Below are positions 45,701 to 56,018 of a DNA stretch of 64,000 bases, piece by piece. Within the stretch, counting starts at the first letter, position 1. Every line of letters starts with the position of its first letter. The notes below the pieces were generated by a model. It was not told where the DNA came from, did not search any database, and saw nothing but the letters and a program-made list of their open reading frames with translations. The stretch is from Canna indica (Eukaryota > Streptophyta > Magnoliopsida > Zingiberales > Cannaceae): the NCBI GenBank assembly GCA_034359265.1, contig CP136895.1, positions 51,726,001 through 51,790,000 on the forward strand. The letters run 5' to 3'. The position numbers were made by a program, and so were the translations under genes.

Positions 45701-45904
45701 TTGTGATTCCTGCGCCAACCTGGGTCAACAAGAGTCCAGCCTAAGATCTGCCCTCGAGGAGGCTCTCTTCCTTCAAAGGTCAAATATTCCTGGTTCTTTT
45801 GGGGGGTTTCTTTGGTATAAATTGTACAACATTTTTGGCATTTTGGCTCCTTTTGGGGATTTGCATAGAAACATTGCTTCTGTAGTCAACTTTTGCACGA
45901 CAAC

Positions 45905-46052
45905 TGCTCGACCGCGACCTAACGCGCGTATCACTGACTTCGGGCTGGCGAAGGTGGCACGGTATGAGAGAACAATGTCGCCCAACGGGGTGGTGGCGGC
46001 GTCATACATCACGCCAAGGAGCAGAGCACGGTGCGGTGCTTCCCTCGTGTGA
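45905..46052 (+). pseudogene. Possible protein-kinase fragment
   Basis: The frame contains NARITDFGLAKVARYE, like subdomain VII (DFG, Mg binding) of plant receptor-like kinases, and then GVVAASYITPR, loosely like the GTxGYxAPE of subdomain VIII with the final Glu lost. Only about 45 codons. No HRD loop is found upstream, so it is a short exon piece or a chance match. Confidence 0.4.
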
Positions 46053-46176
46053 TCGTGGGCCTGTGCTTCCAAAGGAGCTCGGTGTCGACACCTCAAAACT
46101 CCGATGGGGTACTCCACAGCGGAGATCAAGGCGCTGATGTGATTTCTTATTTTTTTTAAAAAAATATTTTAATCTA

Positions 46177-46399
46177 TGATGTATAAATTTTAAAAGAGGT
46201 TTTTTATTTTTTTAAAAATAAAAAAAATATTATTTTAATACATAGGGTAGCCACATCATCACCTTAATGGGGCGGAGAGTTGACAGAAGGATGTAATTGA
46301 GACAAATATTAAAGTTTGGGATACATTTTGGTAATATTTTGAAATTAGCCACAAATGAGATAAAGTGCATAGTTCAGGATATATTTAGATAATTACAAG
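46177..46399 (-). repeat. Right terminal inverted repeat
   Basis: This is the partner of 44338-44559 in reverse. The outer end merges with Tat-like integrase coding sequence at 46400. Confidence 0.8.
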
Positions 46400-47400
46400 G
46401 GGGTTCTTTGCTGTAATAGGCCCGCAGGGAGATTGCGTTCCAAGATCGTGGGGGTTCCCGCCCGAAGAGTTCTGCTATTGTGTAGGCATCTTTTCCGATG
46501 ACCTCTGTGATTCGATAGGGGTCTTCCCAGTTTGGGGCAAGCTTTCCGACTCGAGCTTCTGTGTTATCCTGTTCCTCAAAAGTAATCTTGTAGAGGCTAG
46601 GTTTTGCGATCTCTACGGGGATCATGACCTCTGCTCCGTAAACGAGGTGGTAAGGGGTTTCCGATGTGAAAGACTGAATTGTACGACCAAGAATTTTGGA
46701 CTGCAATCTCTACGGGGATAATGACCTCTGCGATCTCTACTTTTGGACTTTATCTATTGCAATCGTTTTTAGGGGTTCAACCTCTATCCACTTGGTGAAG
46801 TAGTTGATTGCTACGACCAAGAATTTGAATTGCCCAAGTGCTAGGGGTAAGGGTCGAGGAGGTCTATACCCTATTTGTGGAATGACCAACTGATGTCTAA
46901 ACTGTGCAAGGGTTCAGGTTGTAGTTGAGAAACTTTCGAGACCTTTGGCACTTTTCGCATTTTTTGACTTAAAGGCTGCAGTCTATCTTCATCGTCAGCC
47001 AGAAATAGCTGGCTCCCGGAGTGGCTGCCAACGACCTTCCTCCGATGTGGTTACCCCAGATGGCCATTATAGTGGCTATTCGCGGTTGGACGACACACTT
47101 GAGGAGTGGTTGGGAGAGCCCTCTTTTGTAGAGCTGGTTATCAAGAAGTGTGTAATAACTTGCCATTCTTTTGAATATGCCCGGGTTGGGGGTGCCTTTT
47201 GGGATTTCACCCTGCCTGAGGTAATTAATGTAAGGTGTTCTCCAATCTGTGTCTTGTTCAATTGTTTAGACTTTGGCTGTGGTGTCATCCATTTGGTAGG
47301 TGCTGTTGACTTGCCCCACGACAAGCTACGAGTCGCTTTTTACGACGATGCTTTGATCTTTTACTTCTTGCATGAGTTTTAATCCAGCTTTTAGAGCTTC
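46400..47400 (-). pseudogene. Tat-like integrase pieces
   Basis: 46400-46706 encodes the integrase C-terminus: ETPYHLVYGAEVMIPVEI, KLAPNWEDPYRITEVIG, PRSWNAISLRAYY. The part from 46960 to 47400 carries the zinc-binding start (LDNQLYKRGLSQPLLKCV, then GNHIGGRSLA and CEKCQR). The catalytic core between them is mostly missing, and a duplicated ATGACCTCTGC block near 46615-46730 marks a rearrangement. The GLP-type VIPVEI pattern points to the Tat clade of Ty3 elements. Confidence 0.75.
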
Positions 47401-47425
47401 GTACTCCGCCTGATTGTTGCTGACT

Positions 47426-48760
47426 TTATACTAGAATTGGAGGGATTATTCTAGCACGATTCCCTAACCATTTTTCAAAATGATGCTTGCCTCGCTTCCC
47501 GGAAGCGCCATCCACGAACGACGCCCAAGTTTCCTCATGGTTGGGAGTATCTCCCTGGTTGGTGAACTCGGCCAGTGCTTGGGCCTTGATGGGACCTCTG
47601 AGTTGATATTCGATGTTGAATTCTAAAAGCTCCACCGACCACGATATCATTTTCCCCGCGAGTTCGGTCTTAGTTAGCACCTGCCGGATAGGCTACTCGG
47701 TGCGTATCTGAGTGTGGTGGCTCTGGAAATATGGTCTCAACATTGAAGCCGAAATGACTATGGCGAAGGCGAGTTTTCCGAGCTTTTGGTATATGATTTT
47801 TGGTCCTTGGAGAACTTTGTTGACGAAGTAAAATTGGTTTCTGGTCCTTTTCCTTCTCTCGAATCAGGACCGAGCTAAGGGCGTTCTCCGTGACAGTAAG
47901 GTAGAGAAAGAGGATTTCTCCTTGTCGCGGTTTGTCTAAAATTGTTGGGCTGGTGAGGAATCATTTGAGATCTTCGAAGGCTTGTTCGCATTTCTCATCC
48001 CAGCGGAAGTTTTGCTTTTTCCGCAATATTTTGAAGAAAGGGGCAGCTCGGTCGACCGACCTAGAAAGGAATATGGAAAGTGCCGCCATCCTTCCAGTGA
48101 GCTGTTGTACCTCTTTTATATTGAGTGGGCTTCTCATTTCTTGAATAGTGCAACACTTTTCTGGATTGGCCTCTATTCCCCATTATGTCAACATGAAACC
48201 GAGGAACTTGCCACCTTGCACTCTGAAGATGTACTTCTCTGAATTTATCCTCATGTTGTAGTGTCTGAGCTGATTGAAGATCTCGATGAGGTCATTACAG
48301 TGATTGCCTGTGATAGGCATTTTGGCCCCCATGTCATCGACATATACCTCTATGTTGCGGTCTATTTGCTTCTCAAAGACTATGTTCATTAATCGTTGGT
48401 ATGTAGCTTATGCATTTTTGAGCCCGAAAGGAATCACCTTATAGCAGAAATTTGCGTGTTCAGTGATGAAAGCCATTTTTTCTTCGTCCCTCGGGTGCAT
48501 CTGGATTTGGTTATAGCCTGAATAGGCATTAATGAAGCTTAAGTATTGATATCTTCAGGAGCCATCGACGAGCTTGTCGATGCTAGGCAATGAGTATGAA
48601 TCTTTTGGACAAGCTTTGTTGAGGCCGATGAAGTCGGCGCACATTCGCCATTTTCCCAAATGTTTTTTGACCATGACAACGTTCGCAAGCCATGTTGTGA
48701 AACGAATCTCTCTGATGAACTTCTCTTTTAGCAGCTTCATGGTCTCCTCGAGGAACGCCT
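47426..48760 (-). pseudogene. Tat-like reverse transcriptase and tandem RNase H
   Basis: RT begins near 48740 (KKHLGKWRMCADFIGLNKAC, PLPSID-like), passes QMHPRDEEKMAFITEH and reaches VYVDDMGAKM, the catalytic box, at 48183-48389. RNase H (KILRKKQNFRWDEKCEQAFE, ending SWSVELLEFNIEYQLRG) follows, then a second RNase H start (ETWASFVDGASG) at 47426-47680. Two RNase H domains are a hallmark of Tat elements. In-frame stops at about 48555, 48420, 48180 and 47695 show decay. Confidence 0.82.
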
Positions 48761-49945
48761 ACTACCGCTCGACTTTGAGTTTTTGCTTTTTTTGGGCGAC
48801 TGGTTTGATGCGGGGCTTGATGGCCAATCAGTGGCAGATAACCTAGGGATCTATCCCTGGCATGTCGGCAGGTGTCCATGCGAAGAGGTCGACATTATTT
48901 TTGAGTAGGCTGCTTAGCCGTACTTTGAGCTCATTGGGGAGGTGTGCTCCAATATAAGTTACTTATTCGGGGGATGTCCCGGTCTATACGAGATCCAGGT
49001 CGTCAGGTGGGCTGGGGGCGCTTCTGGATGTCTCTTATGGGATCCAAATCTGATATATTTGGCTAGGATTTTGCCGACTTGAGTTTTAGGAACTTGTTGT
49101 AGCATGCGCGAGCTTCCCTTTGGTATGCATCAATGACTCCTACTTTCATCTCCGATACGGGGAATTTTATGGCGAGGTGAGGAGTAGATAATGCGGACCC
49201 TATTCAAGGAGGGCCGACCCAAAATCATATTGTAGGGGCTCGCACACTGGATGACCTAGAATTATATGTCTTTTGTTTTGGTTCTCCGTGTGGAGCTGAA
49301 TGTTGTGGCCATTCATTAGTGGCCTTTGACATTTACATGATCTCTTGCTAAACTGACAAGCTCTCTATGGTATGGATGTAGCGAGGATTCGTTGATGCCC
49401 ATTCTTTCGAGCATTGGTAGAAGAGGACGTCGACAGAGCTTCCTTGGTCCACCAGAACTTTCCTAACAAGGAAGCCAACAATGAACACAGAAATAATGAC
49501 AGGATCATGCAAGAATCCCTTGTTAATTAGAGTCGTAGAAAGATATTACCGGTGTGGATATGCGTGGCCGTTGTGTCCTAGCTATTTCATCGACAATCAT
49601 AATTGTCTGGGGCGATTGTGTTTCGGAACCGTCTTCTCCTGCAGATCCTCTCGTTATGTAGTCAATAACTCCCTGGGCGGTAGGGTAAGACCGCTCACTT
49701 TCTGGTTTACGGTCATCTGCTATATCATCGAGTTGTGGGGTATGACTGAGGCCCTGGTGTGACTGGTAACTTGGCCGGATGTAGTGGTTGAGGCGACCTT
49801 CTCTGATCAATCGCTCGATCTGGTGTTGGAGGACCACACATTCTTCAGTGGTGTGTCCAAAGGTCCGGTGGAATTCACACTTTTTGCTCTTGTCGCTTCT
49901 GTTTGAGGATTTTGAGGTTTTGGGGTGACTTGGGGGCCTAAGCAA
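48761..49945 (-). pseudogene. Tat-like gag end and protease
   Basis: 49523-49945 holds the gag C-terminus with the zinc knuckle CEFHRTFGHTTEEC and LQHQIERLIREGRLNHYI. At 49440-49500 the reverse strand reads RKVLVDQGSSVDVLFY, the Tat-type protease active site with DQG. 48761-49420 is protease-RT spacer, broken by stops. The part 49946-50150 is the upstream gag region with no clear frame. Confidence 0.75.
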
Positions 49946-50150
49946 TTGTAGATAATGTACTTCTTGTAGTATTGTTTCCCTTGAGGTCGTTAGGGGTGTG
50001 TACCTTTCGAATCAGTTGCTCGAACAAGGTGGGGACCTCGGCATCAGGTGGTAACTTTGTTTGTGGTGATTGTGATCCTCCTTTTTCTCACCGCGCTTCT
50101 TGGATTATTTTTCTTCGATGATGGCTCTGAGGTTTTGCCAGTCGACCCTC

Positions 50151-50587
50151 TTCGCCTCTCATTGATCTTCTATTCTTTTAAAATTTTCCGTCTTATATAT
50201 GTCATTGGATATGATAAGATAATAAATGAAAGAGAAGATTAAATAGGAATATAATATTAGTAATCAAATATTCTTCAATTTTGTATATTATAATATGGGA
50301 TATAAAATTGATATCATATTTGATGTGCACTGAATATAATATTAATTTTATAATATTCTAATCTAAATACTAAATAAATAAGAAATTAAAATTCATTTTA
50401 TGTCTTATTCTTTTTCATTCCATGAAATAAGCATGTCTCTAATGACTTTGGACCCAATAGTAGCAAATTAACGTGCGAAGAAGCATTTGACATTCCACCT
50501 TTGCTCTTGTAATAAAGCTGAAACACAAATTCGTATCTAACAAGGAAACATTAAGATAGATAGGCTAATAAGAATGGGAACATCAAG
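50151..50587. other. AT-rich spacer
   Basis: Low-complexity AT-rich sequence after the Tat-like remnant. No gene, RNA or repeat end is visible. Confidence 0.5.
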
Positions 50588-50789
50588 TTCATGTTTGCTT
50601 CATAGGATAAAGGAGGATAGGATAGGGAATGATTAATATTTATTGCTTGTTTAGTGATTGGATTAGAAAAAAATGTGAATAGAAGATTATTTATATCCGA
50701 TGTACACCGGATTTAAAAAATTCATATTTAATCATCCTTTGTTTATTATCCAATCCAATCCTTTCCTATCCATCAAAGCAAACATACCA
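50588..50789. mobile_element. Tourist-like MITE, copy 1
   Basis: About 200 bp has inverted ends built on ATGTTTGCTT...AAGCAAACAT and an internal GATGTACACCGGATTT shared with the second copy. The outermost bases and the TTA target duplication are degraded. The family resembles PIF/Harbinger-derived elements. Confidence 0.65.
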
Positions 50790-51067
50790 CTAGTGTATGC
50801 CCCCTGGAATTAAGGTTGTTTTGCTACACAAATAATAATGCTATTAATATTGTTAACAATATTATTATGCATCAAAATAGCAATCATCATGTGCTAGGCC
50901 TAGGATACACTAGAAAGAACAAATTGAGTTACCACAACCTAACAAGGTTGAGTTAGGTGTGAGCCCTTCCAACTACGTACACATACCCTATAGCACTTGA
51001 AAAATATTATCCTCTAAGCACAAGAGAGGGTACTATTTTGAAAGATATGCAAGCGCACAAACACTTA

Positions 51068-51271
51068 GGGCATGTTTGCTTCGTAGGTTAAGGGAGGATA
51101 TGATAAGAGATGGATTAATATCCATTGTTTGTTTAGTATATGAATTAGAAGAAAATATAAATAGAAGAATATAAAATTGATATTATATTCGATGTACACC
51201 GGATTTAAAAATTTCATATCCAATCCTCCCTCATTTATTATCCAATCCGATCTAATGAAGCAAACATATCA
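51068..51271. mobile_element. Tourist-like MITE, copy 2
   Basis: 204 bp starts GGGCATGTTTGCTTC and ends with its near inverse, flanked by TTA on both sides (51065-51067 and 51272-51274). GATGTACACCGGATTT at its centre matches copy 1. Non-coding, presumably mobilised by a PIF/Harbinger transposase elsewhere. Confidence 0.8.
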
Positions 51272-51274
51272 TTA

Positions 51275-51649
51275 GAGGGAAAAAACTTCCTTCCATATCA
51301 TGGCAAGGGAGTTAAACATGTTCTTTCTTTTATTAGTTTTAACTTTAGGGAAAAAATGTAAGATTTTTTACATATTCACTCTTTGAATCAATTAAGGATT
51401 CATAGATATGCGTAATTTTTAGCATCTTACTATATACTATAGGATTTTGGATTGAACCGCAAGTATAGCAAAACATCATAAACAAGTATCAAATTAATGA
51501 GAAATCCTATTATAACAATTGAAACCAATTGGTTTTATTAATTAGCATATCAACACAAGCATTTGTTTATAAGGGTAGATAACAAGTAAGAAACAAGTAA
51601 GAGTTGGTGAGAACTCAATGGTAAAGGTGGTTTCTATGCAACCTCTAAC
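51275..51649. other. AT-rich sequence without features
   Basis: No frame, RNA or repeat is recognised. It separates the MITE from the hairpin-rich repeat. Confidence 0.5.
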
Positions 51650-52290
51650 TTTCTCTCTCTAACTTTCTCTCTCTTCATTTAATGAAGAGATAGAAAGAGA
51701 AATGCTCAAAATAGGGTGTGAGTCCACTCACACCGGACTCGCACTCAGCATAGAATAAAGGTGGTTTCTTTGCTGGGTGCGAGTCAAGTGAACTCGCACC
51801 CAACTGGTGTCTTTCTCTCTCTAACTTTCTCTCTCTTCATTTAATGAAGAGATTGAAAGAGAAAGACATAAAATAGGGTGTGAGTCCATAGGACTCGCAC
51901 CCAACATAGAATAAACCCTGAATAGATGACAAATATGGTTTACTCTATGCTGGACTCAAGTCTAGTGGACTTACACCTCACTCCATGTCTTTCTTTTTCT
52001 ATCTCTTCATTAAATGAGAGAGAGAAAGGCACAGGTGGGACTCGCTTTTTTGTATTTGAGTAGATCTCAAACTGCACCAATCATTCGGCATTCAAGAAAT
52101 TAATTTATACATTCTTTATAAAGTAAAATAACATAATAATTTTGAAAAATCAAGAAATTAATTATAATTTAAATTCTGCCTATTAATAATATATACATGT
52201 GATTCTTAATTTTTATGTTTGTTAGTTTCGACCGAATAAAGAAATTAATTTGAATATATGCATGTGATTCTTAATTTGAATATATGCATC
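51650..52290 (-). repeat. Hairpin-rich dispersed repeat, copy 2 (inverted)
   Basis: The reverse complement of the copy at 16310-17043, including both the AT-rich lead (now at the right end) and the tandem units with GGTGCGAGT...ACTCGCACC and CTCTTCATTTAATGAAGAG palindromes. It has one or two more CTCTCTAACTTT spacers than copy 1. A LINE tail interrupts its right end at 52293. Confidence 0.75.
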
Positions 52291-52292
52291 TG

Positions 52293-52850
52293 ATTCTTTT
52301 TTTTCCCCAAGAGATAGATATATTTCATTATGAAAATGAGAATTACAAAACATGCAATGAGACTTCAATAATTTGAAGTTGGAAACATATCTAAATTTGA
52401 TTTGAATGATTCCACATGTCATGAGCTAATCGTGATGTGTCAATGGCCGAGAAATTTGTTGATTGAAAAATGTCATTATTACTACTCTTCCAAATGCTCC
52501 ACAAGTTCCATGCACAGAGTTCCATATGAGAAGAAAATTGAAGGTTGGAAGACATGACAACCTTCCACCATTCTTGCACATTAGTAACACTGTTAGAAAT
52601 AAGAGCAGCAAAAGGAGATGTATTCCAAACTTGGTGAGCAAAAGAGCAGTGAAAGAATAGGTGCAAAACATCCTCTTGAGATTGTGTGCAGGCCGGACAA
52701 GAAATGTCAGTTATGGGAATGTGCCGTCGCTGAAGATGTATCCTAACAGGTAGAGCGTTTTCATGCCTTCAATATATTTCCTGAGTTGTATCACCATCAT
52801 CTCTTGTGATGAGCTAATTCCGCTTTTGTCTTAGTATGTGATCCACATCG
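52293..52850 (-). mobile_element. 5'-truncated LINE tail
   Basis: It starts with poly-T on + (the poly-A tail) and encodes the end of a LINE ORF2: CSFAHQVWNTSPF after a Cys-rich CPACTQSQED-like stretch (zf-RVT), then LWSIWKSSNNDIFQ. Only about 550 bp remain. It differs from the zf-RVT of the large LINE (HLFCHCPFSIEIW), so it is a different subfamily. Confidence 0.7.
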
Positions 52851-53379
52851 ACCATCCACTCCAATAATTTACACATTTAGAAATGAAATTACTGAAAAAA
52901 TACTAACAACTTATTTTTTTTGGAATAAGTGATAGATTGACTACACTTTTATTAGAAATGAAAATAGAAACCGTCTATGGGAACAACCAAAAAGAACTGG
53001 CATTTTAATTAGATAAGCTACTAAATATTGTGTGTTTTAAAAATGGATGACACACATCTTATAGCAAAAAAACTGTATAAAATGAATTAGAAAGAATTGC
53101 TCATGCCACTCCTTTAGTTTAGAGTAAAGATAATCCGCATGTAGTAGATCATATGACCTTGGATAGGTTCATGAACCATGCAATCACCTCCTTCGGACTT
53201 TCAAAGTTGTGGCAAAACTCGCACTAGCAAATATAATTCATTAAAAACACTAGTTATATATATATAATATAATATAAAAAATATGATGGTATTCTTAACA
53301 AATATCAATAATGGCAATGATTAAAAGTGAGTTTAGGTTAACAAAATAAATGTCCTTTTATGAAAAAATTAAAAAATAA
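52851..53379. other. AT-rich flank upstream of tRNA-Pro
   Basis: No gene is visible. A possible short unit with TTATTTTTTTTGGAATAAGTGATAGATTGAC near 52905-52945 resembles the poly-T tail of another LINE fragment but has no readable frame. Confidence 0.45.
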
Positions 53380-53451
53380 GGGCATTTGGTCTAGTTGTAT
53401 GATTCTCGCTTAGGGTGCAAGAGGTCCCGAGTTCAATTCTTGGAATGCCCC
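53380..53451 (+). tRNA. trnP-AGG: tRNA-Pro (AGG), possibly slightly decayed
   Basis: 72 bases fold as a cloverleaf: acceptor GGGCATT/AATGCCC with discriminator C, A box TGGTCTAGTTG, anticodon stem CTCGC/GCAAG with one C-A mismatch, loop TTAGGGT (anticodon AGG), T arm CCGAG/CTTGG with B box GTTCAATTC. A T-run terminator follows at 53452. It resembles cytosolic plant tRNA-Pro. Deviations from the common form are T for G in the D loop, A for T at anticodon position 34 and the stem mismatch, so it may be a pseudogene on the way. Confidence 0.75.
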
Positions 53452-53810
53452 TTTTTTAATTATAAATGATTTATTATACCATCTTAGTATCAAGTCGAAT
53501 CATGTTATCCTTTTTCCTCAACTAAATATGAATTTTCTTTTCAATATGTAATTTTATTTTATTTTTCTATCAAACCATTTCAAAACCGAATTTAAATTCA
53601 TGTTTGGTTTGGTTTTCTACCAAATAATATGAATATACTATGTAGCATATGGGATAATGTTATAGTAACAAACTAACAATTATATATGTACTTTTTTTTT
53701 TCTTAGCAAAATATGAACTTTCCTCTCAATCTATAATTTCAATATTTTTATGAAAATATTTCAAAGCCAAATATAAATCATGCTTGGTTTATTTATTTAT
53801 TTTTTTAAAA
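53452..53810 (+). repeat. AT-rich tandem duplication beside the tRNA
   Basis: Two paragraphs (about 53490-53630 and 53660-53795) share GGGATAATGTTAT or ATGTTATCC, then TATGAA-TTTTC-TTTCAAT, then ATTTCAAA-CC-AAT-TAAATCATG and TTGGTTT. They look like a decayed duplication of about 170 bp. Confidence 0.45.
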
Positions 53811-54114
53811 AAATGATTTTATAACATAGTCATTACAAAGCATACACGTGACAATATACATACAAGGCACATTACAAGACATACACATAGACGTGGAAAG
53901 AGGCGCATAAAACACTACAACGAGGGACCAAACCCAAAACCTACAGGTAACATACCCGGATGTTACTACCACTTGAGCACAAGTGGGTTCACATATTTGG
54001 TTTGCTTTGACATTAAACCATTCTAATGAAAAATAATAATTAATGAACAATAAACTAATTATATAAACTTCAGTTTATTCTATTTAAAGGGCAGTTAATT
54101 TACTAATAAAATTT

Positions 54115-54150
54115 TTACTTGGGATGCAAGAGGTCCTAAATTCCATTATC
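54115..54150 (+). pseudogene. tRNA-Pro 3'-half-like fragment
   Basis: CTTGGGATGCAAGAGGTCC matches the anticodon loop through variable region of tRNA-Pro (compare 53409-53428). The T arm is degraded and no acceptor strand follows. Confidence 0.45.
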
Positions 54151-54260
54151 ACCTCTAGTAAACCCTCCCAACCAAATTTCATTTTCATCGTTTACCTTCT
54201 ATTCAAAAATATGATTTATTAAGTAAGATAACCCATATTTATTTATAATTTTGAGAAATA

Positions 54261-54287
54261 GGATATTTGGTCTAGTGGTATAATTAT
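54261..54287 (+). pseudogene. tRNA-Pro 5'-half-like fragment
   Basis: ATTTGGTCTAGTGGTATAATT matches the 5' acceptor end and D arm, with the canonical GTGG D loop, then stops. It lies after, not before, the 3'-half-like piece. Confidence 0.45.
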
Positions 54288-54529
54288 TTAACCAATTAAT
54301 CACGCACTTGTTATTTTCACCGAATCCAACCCAAAAAAATAAAATCATTGTCATCCAATGAATTGAATTTCCGCAAATATATGTTTGGTTGACATAAGTA
54401 AATTGCATTTTTTTCAAGAATACCTAGTAGATTTTAAATGACTAAAATGTCTTCCACTCATAAATATAATAATATTGTATTAATATAGTATATAATTTTA
54501 ATTATAATATGAAAATAAATATAATATGT

Positions 54530-55850
54530 TCTTGCCTAAAGCCAAGGTGATGCGGTCCTTCGCATATCGTGGTCCGGTGCGACTCCAACAAGGGGACTTG
54601 TAAAGACACTCTGACCCTCAAGTAAGAAGGAATTCCAAGTAGTGGGTATGGCATTGAAATCGAGATTATACCTAATATGCATTGTTTATGTTTATAGTGC
54701 AATATAGGAATATATATCTCGGGGCGATGATGTCTCCTTGAATTTTGCAGGGATATGCCCGAAATGGGTCGAAGTTTATCCTGAAGATGTCGGGCTCATT
54801 ACTACTACATCCCTAATAATTAATGAGGGATGTTGTTGTCCTTGTGTGGTCCCCGTGGCTAGGTTGTAAGTGACTTGACTTGAGTCTAGTTCATGACTTG
54901 ACTTAATTCGGTCGGGCTCAAAGTGCTAGTCCAGTCCATAGCCCCCTAGCTTGGTCGGAGTCCGAGCACTTCCTCCCGAGCTCTAGTACTGTGTCGATTT
55001 CTGTATGCTTGCTGAGTTCTATGCCAAGTTTCTAACCTTGAGCCAGTGTATGAGTTTTTGCTGTGTTCCTTTCTTAGCGAAACTGCTTGGAGCAAGAGAT
55101 CTCAGTGTGGCATTGATTTCGTCGCCTCGCAACTCTTCGATTTCTGTAGTTAATGCAGCGATTATGAGGAGGAAAGGACGCATTTTCGTGTGCCCGTCTA
55201 CTGAACTTTTAATTCTGACAAGAGGTTAATTGTGACTTTGGACATTCAACTGTCGGTTTCCAAGACACTCAAGTGCTTGTTGTCAATTGACGGGTCTGGC
55301 TCCGTTAGTTGGGGTAGTGGCCAATGGCCGTTAGATAGGCGACCTTTCTTGGGTCCATATATAAAAGCCCCATGCCTCTTCTTTTTCCTGCATGCATGAG
55401 TTTTGGCATGGAGTGGAAAGTTCTATGAGTGTTCGTCCTCTGGGAGTCAGCCTTTGGCTAGCAGTGGGAAAATAAGAGATTGTTGTGGATTCGTACCGCG
55501 GGGCTTATGAGGAAGGTGGGAGGCGCAAGGCCAATTGCGAAGATCGAGATGGATGGGGACCCGAGGCCGACGAATTGCAGTGAGTTAACCCCATGAGGCT
55601 TATGAAGCAGGAGCCTCTTTCACCCGGAATTAGAGAGGGGTGTTGAGTTGCCTTTCTTCTGGAAGCCCTAGTCGCTTGTAAGCTATCTATGACTCGACCC
55701 TACTTCGTGAATCTATCTGTGACTTGGTATCTCACCCTTCTTCGTCTTGTCAACAACTGTTCTTGGATGGTTTGACCGGGTTGAGAAATGCCAGGGAGAT
55801 AATACTCCCTCTGGTGACACCGCTTCAACTTTTGTTCTTGGATGAACTAC
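54530..55850 (+). mobile_element. Tat-like LTR or leader region
   Basis: It begins with a GGTCCGGTGCGACTCC...GGGGACTTGTAAAGACACTC block typical of Tat-clade LTRs in plants. A TATA box (CATATATAAAAGCCCC) lies at about 55359, then a CT-rich leader. Orientation is +, opposite to the Tat-like gag-pol at 46400-50150, so the two are not one simple element. The ends are not defined and no PBS was found. Confidence 0.5.
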
Positions 55851-56018
55851 GACTGTTGTATTCATAAGGTGCTTTACTCCATTAGCTTTCTCAACATATT
55901 CTTCAGCATCTATTCCTTATTGTACACTTACCCTTTGTGGTCTGTCAATGTATGTTTACCCTTCAAAGTTTATTTATTAAAATTGTTAATTAATTAATTG
56001 CTACTTATGTTGGTATAC
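55851..56018. other. Spacer
   Basis: A short AT-rich stretch between the LTR-like region and the CACTA transposase exon. No CACTA terminus is seen here, so the left end of that element is missing. Confidence 0.4.

Larger units (their letters stand above)
44338..46399. mobile_element. Pack-MULE-like element with captured plant gene pieces
   Basis: About 220-bp inverted repeats bound the element: 44338-44559 and 46177-46399 share TAATTA, AATATATCCTGAACTATGCA, CAAAATATTACC-like, TGTCTCAAT and AAATAATATTTTTT blocks in order when one is reversed. Between them lie an AHL-type gene start (+), an intact lipid-transfer gene (-), a second AHL piece (-) and a possible kinase piece (+), and no transposase. 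Long TIRs with host exons inside are the Pack-MULE pattern. I found no convincing 9-bp target duplication. The right flank is Tat-like integrase coding sequence, so it may have inserted there. Confidence 0.72.

Noticed and set aside
45519..46052. One long + frame as a complete kinase gene
   Set aside because: Its first half overlaps the AHL and LTP pieces antisense; only the DFG-like stretch near 45925 resembles a kinase, so just a short fragment is reported.
44338..46399. A 9-bp target-site duplication around the Pack-MULE-like element
   Set aside because: I tried several TIR boundaries, but flanking bases (GGATGATTT-like left, GGTTCTTTG-like right) do not match; it is not reported as a feature.
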